A program made the position numbers and the translations under genes. DNA of 64,000 bases from Carya illinoinensis. Taxonomy: Eukaryota > Streptophyta > Magnoliopsida > Fagales > Juglandaceae. Positions 56,015-64,000 of the stretch are shown here, one piece after another; position 1 is the stretch's first letter, and the number at the start of each line of letters is the position of its first letter. The stretch covers positions 25,327,001 to 25,391,000 of the forward strand of contig NC_056760.1 in the NCBI RefSeq assembly GCF_018687715.1, given 5' to 3'. The notes below the pieces were generated by a model that did no database searches, was not told the DNA's origin, and worked only from the letters and a program-made list of their open reading frames with translations.

Positions 56015-56789
56015 CTATCTTAGGAATAGGTAGTGAGAAATTAATTCTATCTTTGCCTTGTCAACCTCTATACCATGTTTATAAACTAAATGTCCAAGTA
56101 CCAAACCACTAGTGACCATAAACTGACATTTCTCCCAATTCAGCAATAAATTCTTCTCCTCACATCTTTTCAACACAGCAGCAAGATTTTTTAAACAGTT
56201 ATCAAAAGATTTACCATACACAGAAAAATCATCCATAAAAACCTCACACATATCATCAAGCATATAAAAAAAAATATTCATCATACAGCACTGAAAAGTA
56301 GCAGGTGCATTACATAAACAAAATAACATTCTTCTAAAAGCAAAAGTACCAAAGGGACAAGTGAAGGTGGTCTTCTCTTGATCCTCTGGTGCTATGAAAA
56401 TTTGATAATAACCAGAGAAACCATCCAAAAAACAATAAAAAGCATTACCCGCTACTTTTTCTAAAATCTTATTTAGGAAAGGTAATGGGAAGTGATCTTT
56501 TTGATTGACCAAATTCAACTTTCAGTAGTCAATACACATTCTCCAGCCCGTTACCTTTCTAGTTGGGATCAATTCACCATTAGCATTTTCAATAACAGTT
56601 AAACCAGATTTTTTTTTGTACTACCTGTGTTGGACTTACCCACTTGCTGTTGAAGATAAGATAGATGATTTCCATAGCTAACAATTTCAGCACTTCATTT
56701 TTCACCACCTCCATCATGGTAGGATTCAACCTCCATTGTGCATCACGAACTGGTCTCTTATCTCCTCCAGAAAAATGTTGTGGATACAA
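56015..56789 (-). pseudogene. Athila reverse transcriptase
   Basis: 56589-56789 holds the N-terminal part ('RDAQWRLNPTMMEVVKNEVL'). 56015-56518 has the palm with 'PFGTFAFRRMLFCLCNAPAT' and the F-M-D-D box ('VFMDDFSVYGKSF'), then 'VLGHLVYKHGIEVDKAKIEL'. A break of about 70 bases near 56520-56588 separates the two. Confidence 0.85.
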
Positions 56790-56890
56790 CTTGAAGAGTC
56801 AATACCTTTGATGTCTTCAATAGTCTAGCCTATCGCTCCTCGATAATGTCTCAGCACTGTTAATAATTCTACTTCCTTCTTTGAAGTAAG

Positions 56891-57720
56891 CTAAGAAGAA
56901 ATGAACACCGGAAATGTATTCTCAATTGAACCCAGAAAAATATACTTCAATTTCTTGGGTAGTGGCTTCAAGTCTAGTATTAGGATTTCTTCTTCTGATG
57001 ACTTCATGACTCCTGGTAGATCAATAGTTTCAAAGACTGGCCTATGCCAATTACTCGTGTAACTCACATATGATAATTGAAGAGACACAATTGTCTCTGT
57101 CAACTGCCCATCTGATTCTATTAACTCTGATGATGTAGGAATTGTCTCAAGAAGAACCCCAAATTGCTTAGGAAAGCCATCCTCAAATGCACTCTCAAAA
57201 TTAAATACTGATAATAACTCCAAAACGTCATAATCATACATCATATCAACAGCATGCACATCTGAATCGTTGCATCCACTAGGCATCTTGCAAGCATTGA
57301 ACACATTCATCTCCAATGTCATATTCCCGAAAGTGAGCTTCAGTACTCCACTTCAACAATTGATAAGCGCATTGGAAGTGGCAAGGAATGAGCGTCCAAG
57401 TGTAACAGGCGCATGGTGAATAGTGGAGATTGGCTGTTGCATGTCAAGGACTATAAAATCCACTAGGTAATAAAATTTGTCCACTTGGACTAGCACATCT
57501 TCAACTATACCCCTCGGCACTTTAACTGATCTGTCAGCCAAATGTAGCATGATGAAGGTCTTTCTCAGCTCACCCAATCCTAACTGCTCATATACTGAGA
57601 ATGGTAACAGTTCACACTACTCCCTAGATCAAATAGAGCTCTCCCAATGCATGACTCACTAATCATAATGGAAATGTAGGGAGAGTCGGGATCTCCAAAC
57701 TTCTAAGGAGTCTTGCTCAA
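56891..57720 (-). pseudogene. Athila protease and protease-RT linker
   Basis: 57353-57577 codes 'ADRSVKVPRGIVEDVLVQVD' and 'LGRSFLATSNALI', the C-terminal protease region. The catalytic part at about 57640-57660 reads 'ALFDLGS', as in other Athila copies with DLG. 56891-57322 is the acidic linker ('LKPLPKKLKYIFLG'). Confidence 0.75.
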
Positions 57721-59140
57721 TATCAGTGCACTAACTTGCTCTGTTAGAAATATTTTCTTCTTCATATTCAGCTTCCTCTTCACTGTGCACAAGTCTTTCA
57801 AAAAATTTGCATATGAAGGCACTTATAGTATTGCATCCAAGAATGGAATATTAATCTTTAATTGCTCGAAGATCTACTGAATCTTAGTGTGATATTTGTT
57901 CTTTTGGCCAACTACCAATCTCTGTGGATAGGGAACCACAGGTTGGTACCTCCTACTAGTTTCAACCTCTTCACTCATAGACTTCTTCGACTCTAGACTC
58001 ACTTCCTTTGGTTCTTTCTTAGCTTTATCAATCTCTGTTACATTTTCACATTTAGAACCAACTACCTATCTATCCATGGTCATCTCAGGTTAGAGAACTT
58101 CCTTTCCACTTCTCAAAGTAAGAACGGCCTTCACTGTCTCAATAACGTCCTTTGAGACATTATGCACTTGCTGTTGTTGTTGCCTATATACTTGAGAATA
58201 CGGCTAAGGCTGTGCTGAAAATTTTCCTTTCTCTAGAGTGCTTAATGTCGTGCTCATCTTATTAATAGTGCCACACAACTCATTTATGGCCTGAGTGTTC
58301 TGATTGTTTGTGGTGGCTTGAATCTACATAAGTTGCTAAAGTGTATTGGCCATCTGTGCCATACTATCGTTTAAAGACTTCTTTGCAAATGATGGAGGCT
58401 GAGAACTCTATGCAGATACATAAGGCTGAAATCCAGGAGGCACTACGAAAAAATAGCTTTGAGAACTCTGATATGGCTAATACTGCTGCTGAAAAGCACC
58501 CTTATGAAATGGCTGCTGTAAAGATGGTGGAGACCGACCAAGCTGATCATTTCTCCATGAGAAATTTAGGTTATTCCTCCACCCTAGATTATACGTGTTG
58601 GAAAAAGTTGATTCTGTGCTCTGTTAACCCAATTAGCTTCTTGCATATGCTCAGACCCACTTTCTTAAAATACTGGCATAATCAGGCAGTCCTGGGTCAT
58701 ATGGTTCAAATAAGCGCATATAGGGCATGCATCTACTATTTTCACAGCCTTCACTTTTTCCATTTCCATGACCTCTAGTCTTCTAGTTAATGTAGCTATT
58801 TGGGCTTGAACATTAGTATCCTCCTTAAGTTCATATTTGCCCCCCAGAAATAACCCTTAGTAGCTATGTTGTTAATGGCACTCGATCAGTCTGAGTATTT
58901 CACTGTTGTGCGCTCTCGACAAAATAGTCAAAAAATGATAGTGCTTTATTGAGTTCCTTGCTACAAAATTCTCATTGCACATCGTTTGAACAGACTGCTT
59001 GTTTTCTGGAGTGAGACTAGTATAAAAATAGCTCACCAAGCTCCAAGATTCAAAATCATGTGTGGACAGATGTTTACCAAATCTTTAAATTTTATCCAAC
59101 TAGCCTGAAAAGTCTTATTAGGTTTCTGATTGGCAACGTA
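57721..59140 (-). pseudogene. Athila gag remnant, truncated at the N-terminus
   Basis: The minus strand codes 'TFQASWIKFKDLVNICPHMI', 'SWSLVSYFYTSLTPENKQ', then the spacer with 'CGTINKMSTTLSTLEKGKF', 'LTLRSGKEV' and 'PYPQRLV', interrupted by many stops. The order matches gag of copy 1. The plus-strand open frame at 58341-58778 is antisense to this. Confidence 0.75.
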
Positions 59141-59440
59141 AGTAAATGATGGTGCTCACCACCTTGGCAAGTGATATGGAGAGTACCCTAGGCGAGTATT
59201 TACCATGGGTAATATGCTAGCCTCAAACGAGCATTTTAAGGTTTGGGCTCACCCCTTGGTGAATAACACCAAAGAACGATAGTGCTCGCCTCCTCTGCAA
59301 GCAAGATAAAGAGTAGTAGGCTTGGCTTGCCATCCTGGTGAGCTACGTGAGTAGTACTAATGCCATCCATCTTGGCAAGCAACAAAGTGAGTAGTAATGA
59401 TAGCCTCACGGCAAGAAAAGACACAACTATGCTCATATCT
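59141..59440. repeat. Degenerate short tandem repeats at the broken Gag end
   Basis: Recurring units of about 30-45 bases with GCTCGCC/GCTCACC, CTTGGCAAGCAA and GAGTAGTAATG cores. They begin where the similarity to Gag ends. Confidence 0.55.
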
Positions 59441-60417
59441 CAAGCGAGTACCTCGAGAATAAAATTTAATAGTCTACTTATTTATTTCTTTATCTCAGTA
59501 TGCATATGTATAATTTGCCATGACACAGATGGTAGGATCTCACAACTTTAGTTCGTCTGTTTTGGGTTTATGCCTTGAGCTATTTTATTTGATTTGATTC
59601 TTTGGACCAATTTCACCAATCTAAGTCTCTCATAGTCAAAATAGCTATCTTTCACTTTTTAATGTACTTGAGATAAGATGGAAGATCATATACGTTTATA
59701 ATTAAAACGTTTCTTTGCATGATATGCTTAAGGGGACCGCATAAGCACCCACCTGGGCAAGGGTCCCCTTTTCCCCATGTCCCCTGGCCCATCCTGTATA
59801 TGCGGGTGGCCTGTCCTACTACCACCAAGTAGGTAGATTTTCAAGCTCATAATTGGTTAATCTGCCACACTACATAGATCTACAAATCAACCTCCAAATC
59901 AACAAATCCAAGGCTGCAATCTATAGATCCACCACCACAATACATAGGTCCAATAAAAAAAACACAGATCCAATGCAATATACAAAGAAACATATAAAAG
60001 AATAGCATCTGGCCCACCCATGGCCATAGCGTGGATGTAAAATCTACTCATGGGTCATGCTGTGGCCATGAGTCATGGAGAACAAAAAAAGGAGGTAGAG
60101 ATGAAGAAGAAAAAGAGGAGGGAGGGAAAAAGAAAAGAAGAATAGGAGAAGAGGATTTTGTTGGATTAGAGAGAAGGGGAAGAGAGAGGTAGTTGAAAAA
60201 ATGTGAGGGTAGAGAGAGAAAAATAGAGCTTTTTTATATACTAATACTAGGCGGATGGGTGAATATATGAACGGGCAAAGGGGTGGATATCCTCTTGCCT
60301 TCCTTCCCCTTTTCTTTTATGGATAATGATACTCCACCTACCCATTTACAACTTATTCACCCCTCATGTGTTTTTTTATTTTTTATTTTTAACAAAAGCT
60401 AATATACTTTTACAGTC
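59441..60417. other. Intergenic, no gene recognised
   Basis: C- and G-rich patches at 59735-59810 and 60010-60080 include repeated CCATGGCCATAG/GGCCATGAGTCATGG phrases. A purine-rich AGAAGAGGAG tract lies at 60085-60200. No domain. Confidence 0.45.
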
Positions 60418-60420
60418 TTA

Positions 60421-61229
60421 AAGTATTAGTAGTGGGTTCAACAAAGTTAAATTTTAGCCAAAACATAACTAAAATGCAAAATAAAGTATAACAATGGACT
60501 CAACAAATGAACAATAATTTTAACCAAAGGCTATATGGCTGGCCAAATATATTGAGCCAAAGAGGCTATCTAAATATTATTTTTCAACTAAAATATTATC
60601 TTCCTGCTGCCTGCCTCTCTGCCACATAGGAAGAAATAATGAAAGACAAACCCAAATGCTGCATGCCTTTCCTCTCTTTCACTTGAACAAAACCCACACA
60701 CCAAATGCCATCAATTCCCACCATCGCAACTGTGGAACGCCATTGACTCCCATCATCACCACCATAAGCCACTATGAACTCCGCTTTTCTTTTTATGTTT
60801 GTTTAGTTTTTTTTTTTTTGTAGGATTATAGGCTTTATGATCAATTCTACAATAAGATTTCTAGATTCTTCTAATTTTTTTTTCTCGGATGCGATTTTCT
60901 TGTTCTTCTTTCTTGCGATTCTCTTAATTCCGTGTGTACTTTTTTTTTTTTTTTTCCACTTTTGGGTTGTGGTTTTTACTTTTGAGAGTTTGATTACAGT
61001 GTGAATACAACAATAAACTGTAATGCAACTATAATCTTTAATACAATCATACTCAAATTACAATTAAAATAAAAATAATAAAAAGTTCAAAATCAATATT
61101 TTAATAGAATAGTGAAAGATTTGTTGACCCTATTATTTGGTATTGTAAAAAGTGACTAGCTAAAATTTGTAAAAGTGAATTTTCTAGTCAAATTTTAACA
61201 AAAGTTTGTTGAAGCCACTACTAGTGCTC
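60421..61229. mobile_element. Harbinger/Tourist-like MITE
   Basis: The left end AAGTATTAGTAGTGGGTTCA matches the inverted right end (reverse complement GAGCACTAGTAGTGGCTTCA) at most positions, with further similarity through TTCAACAAA. TTA at 60418-60420 and 61230-61232 fits the 3-bp TWA duplication of the PIF/Harbinger superfamily. 809 bp, non-coding. Confidence 0.65.
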
Positions 61230-61402
61230 TTACATTCAAAACAGTCTAACGTCCAAAATTATTTCACACAACTTTCTGCATAAGTTACCCCTCATTCTTC
61301 CCTCCCTCATGTTGTCTTTTCGTCATCTTCGACCACCACCACCATTTGGTGCCATTTCATGTGAGTTTCTCTTCTTCCTTCCATCCTCTACCTGCCACCA
61401 TG

Positions 61403-61404
<2 letters not shown>
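61230..61404. other. Short intergenic stretch
   Basis: No gene seen. Confidence 0.5.

Positions 61405-61455
<51 letters not shown>
61405..61455. repeat. (CT)n microsatellite
   Basis: About 25 uninterrupted TC dinucleotides ending right at the 5' LTR of the next retrotransposon. Confidence 0.95.
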
Positions 61456-61458
<3 letters not shown>

Positions 61459-63536
61459 ATAACCTGTTTTTACTTGTATTTTCACTGAAGGAGTTTTTTT
61501 TAATTTAATTAATATAATGGTTCTTTTATTTTAAATTATTGTATTTTAAATTGGTTTTATTTTAATTGATGTGGTGTTAAATTTATTTTAGTTGTTTTAT
61601 GGTTTTAAAATCGTTTTCGTCGGATCTGTTTTTGAACTCCGGAGGTGAGGACTGGACCTCATTTTCTTTCTCCATCTTTTCTTTTCACTTTTTCTTTCTC
61701 CCTTTTTCATTTTTTTCTTCTTTCTTTCTTTTCTTCTTCTTCTTTTTCCTTCTTCCCTGCGCGAGCTGCTCTCTCTCCTTCTCTCTCATCGTCGTCCAGC
61801 AACTCCACCCAGACCCACCACCGCTGGCCGACGTGGCCGACACAGCCCCCACCGGTCAACTCCCCTCCGACCGATGAACCACCCCACCAATTTTTAGCCC
61901 CATCCGTGACGCCGTTAACCCCCTACAGCCCATCTAAGCCGCAGCATTTTTGGCCATTTTCGGCGTCGTCACTCTACCTCCGGCCACCACCTCTTCACCA
62001 CTTCATCCCCTATCTCTTGCCGTCCTAATCCACCCATTCCGGCCTCGATCTATTGCCGGAGTAGCTCCCACGAGCTCAATTCCGATCTGTCCCTTTTTGC
62101 ACTTTCACCGCCATTTCCATTGTCACCCACGATCAAAACTCACTTCCATTAGTTTCATAAATATCTCTAGACCATTTTCTATCAATTTCGTATCTTATTT
62201 TGTGTCCGTTCGAAAGTGGATAATTTACAACCCACAGCCACAGTGTAAAATATATTGTTACGTTGCTTTTTATCCGTCGTTTGCAACGTTGTGACCTTTC
62301 GAAAAATACCTTATAGCGCTATAAGTATTTTCCAAACTCTATTTTAGATTTAAATATATTTTTGCTCTTACAATAAATTATTTGACTGGTTGGTTGATTT
62401 TAGAATAAGTCCGAGGAGTTCGGAAGTCGGATGGATTGAGGATGAAGTTGCTTGGTTTTGTTGTTTTGTGATTGGTTGGTTAATTGTGCCTTGAGGTGTG
62501 CATTACATGGTGTATTCATGTGCATTTTATTTAAATTGAGAAAATCTGGTTTTATTCGTGTAAATAGATTTTCGGGCGCGTGTGTATCACGACCCAAGCC
62601 GGGATGGGGTATTATCTCGGTGGAGCTCCTCTAGTCACTTGGGAGTGAATAATACTGAGTGACATCCCCTGGCGACAATCGGATCGCACGATACGATAAC
62701 GCTGTCGTGTTGACTTCGTGGTCCCTAAAGTGGCGGGAACTAGAGGATGGCCTTGTCCAGGTACGCGCCGGGAGTGGGTACTGGGCATCACTCGTTTAGG
62801 TGTCACACGCATAGTTGTTATCTGCGGTGTGGCACAGGAGCCAGAGTGTGCGGATGATCCCTAGGGGAGATCATGGTGCATGCAATAATTGGAATGGGTT
62901 TTGGTTATTGGTTACGGGCCATTTTCTAGGAAAATGGCGAGGTTATGTTTTTGGCTATGTGATCCATTTTCTAGAAAAATGGTGGTTTCTTATTTTGGGT
63001 CATTATCTTGGATAATAGCAAGGATATGTGATAAAGGTTTTGTTTTGGGCCAAAATGGGTTTTTTGGCGTACGTGGAAAATTGTGGTTTTTATGGGTTAT
63101 ATGCATTTGCATTCTTTCATGCATATTATTGAGTTTTAATATGTTTTTATCTAGTGGTGTTTGGATCTTACTTACCTACGGCACCATTTTGGTACCATAG
63201 ATTTTGATGTAGAGATCGATGAGGAGGAGGAGGCTGAGCCTGAGGAAGCGGCTCCGCCGGAGTATTGATTTGGAGTTTATGATTTGTAGTTTGATGTTGA
63301 AACAATATTTGTGACTTGTAATATTTTATTATGTATGTTTTGAACGGGTTTGTATTAAACATAGAAACAATTCTGGTACTTAGTTATGAGACTTTGTTTA
63401 TCTGCTGCATGTTTTCTTTTGCACACTTGTTGCATGTACACACACTTGGCACTTGGCGATAGGATGGTGACCCGTGTTGTCATCATCCCGACGTCTCGAT
63501 TTTTCCATGTACGTACGTGGGATTTGAGGGCGTCAC
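61455..63536 (+). repeat. 5' LTR of a third Ty3/gypsy element (copy 3)
   Basis: Starts TGTGATAACCTG and ends GGGCGTCA(C), directly followed by a PBS. About 2.08 kb. The 3' LTR is outside the window, so the ends rest on the TG...CA pattern and the PBS. Pro/Ser-rich open frames at 61645-62028 are in LTR sequence. Confidence 0.75.
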
Positions 63537-63539
63537 GGG

Positions 63540-63551
63540 TGGTATTAGAGC
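63540..63551 (+). promoter_or_regulatory. Primer binding site of gypsy copy 3
   Basis: TGGTATTAGAGC, one base different from the initiator tRNA-Met complement seen at 24119. Confidence 0.85.
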
Positions 63552-63832
63552 GGTTTGGCTCTGGGTAAAACCATATGTCCCGTAAGTGTAGTACTAGAAA
63601 GTTTTTAAAGTTGTGATTTGAAATTTATTTTAAGTAAAGTTGCTATTTGATTTGTTTTATTTGATTTGAATTTATTTGAACTAGTTTGCTTGTATTATTT
63701 ATTTAGTTATGTCATTGCATGCTAGTATATTTTATTTTCTTGTTATGTGGTTTGGTTTGGGTTTTTGGTTTTATATTGTTGGTTTTATTTGTTTTTCTTA
63801 AATGGGGTCAAAGGTTGTATTGTGGTAAGAAA

Positions 63833-64000
63833 ATGGTGAAGCCAAGAAAGTCTACTCAAGAGCCTCGGGCCGATACGCTGAAAGATGATGCTATAGCCAA
63901 GCGATAAGGCAAATGACTGAATTCATGCAGCAAAATTTTAGACCACAACAAGGAGGTCCTTGGCCACAACAAGGAGGGTCTTGGCTACAACAAGGAGGGC
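63833..64000 (+). pseudogene. gag: Start of gag of gypsy copy 3 (cut by window end)
   Basis: ATG at 63833 begins 'MVKPRKSTQEPRADTLKDD'. A frame change near 63900 moves the reading to 'QMTEFMQQNFRPQQGG', the Gag leader seen in chromovirus-type elements, followed by tandem P-Q-Q-G-G-x-W units to the window end. In the ATG frame a TAA occurs at 63904-63906. Confidence 0.6.

Larger units (their letters stand above)
53001..59140 (-). mobile_element. Degenerate Athila-type Ty3/gypsy retrotransposon, copy 2
   Basis: Gag, protease, RT, RNase H and integrase remnants run in order on the minus strand from 59.14 kb down to 54.47 kb. The non-coding 3' part 53020-53460 matches 5790-6300 of copy 1 in reverse complement (for example the ACTAGTTGGTGGGTGTGATTGA-like stretch and GAAACAGTTKCC phrase). 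An ATTGAGGATCATG motif lies at about 53930. The element stops abruptly in Gag at about 59.14 kb, where unrelated repeats begin, so the 5' LTR and Gag N-terminus are missing. It keeps the RT that copy 1 lost. Confidence 0.8.

Noticed and set aside
58341..58778. 145-codon open frame on the plus strand
   Set aside because: Antisense to the Athila gag spacer on the minus strand, which shows the conserved family motifs.
61599..62294. Phe/Ser/Pro-rich open frames
   Set aside because: Lie within the 5' LTR of gypsy copy 3; composition-driven.
1..64000. tRNA, rRNA or organellar insert
   Set aside because: No intact cloverleaf with acceptor stem, rRNA segment or plastid/mitochondrial gene noticed; only tRNA-like SINE heads. 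A tRNAscan run would be decisive.

Overview
This is nuclear DNA of a flowering plant, probably a woody eudicot. Genes have GT-AG introns, the one intact host gene has a plant-type organellar presequence, and most of the window is plant transposable elements (Ty3/gypsy Athila and chromovirus types, CACTA, LINE, SINE, MITEs). I cannot name the species from sequence alone.

Layout. 1-6.4 kb: a decayed Athila-type gypsy element (+) that has lost most of its reverse transcriptase, with a MITE and a SINE-like sequence in its non-coding 3' part. 6.4-13.5 kb: intergenic DNA with a hAT-type non-autonomous element (9882-10686, 8-bp target duplication), a GGAGTC/poly-C repeat and a broken GRF zinc-finger gene. 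13.58-34.54 kb: a three-level nest. A FAR1-related pseudogene (-) is split by a CACTA element (13984-34359, TSD TAC). The CACTA holds a TnpA-like gene remnant, a reverse-transcribed RPL14 pseudogene and a MADS-box first exon. The CACTA is itself split by an 11.6-kb chromovirus (20767-32401, TSD TAGGT).

The chromovirus has two 3349-bp LTRs, a PBS, a PPT, gag, pol and a chromodomain. Its gag and pol frames are separated by a 113-bp sequence with all the marks of an intron. The TAG that stops unspliced gag is also the 3' splice-acceptor TAG, so splicing would switch between Gag and Gag-Pol. This is the most interesting candidate mechanism in the window.

34.5-40.5 kb: AT-rich intergenic DNA with a SINE flanked by perfect 15-bp duplications and a MITE. 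40.58-45.30 kb: the only apparently functional host gene, a three-exon PAP (3'(2'),5'-bisphosphate) phosphatase of the inositol-monophosphatase superfamily, with a LINE fragment in intron 1. 46.3-46.8 kb: a MITE. 47.0-51.85 kb: a decayed L1-type LINE (-). 53.0-59.14 kb: a second decayed Athila element (-). 60.42-61.23 kb: a Harbinger-like MITE (TSD TTA). 61.45-64.0 kb: the 5' LTR, PBS and start of gag of another gypsy element that runs off the window.

Apart from the phosphatase, nothing here looks like a cooperating set of host genes. The biology is in the insertion history and in how the elements captured genes and may control expression.
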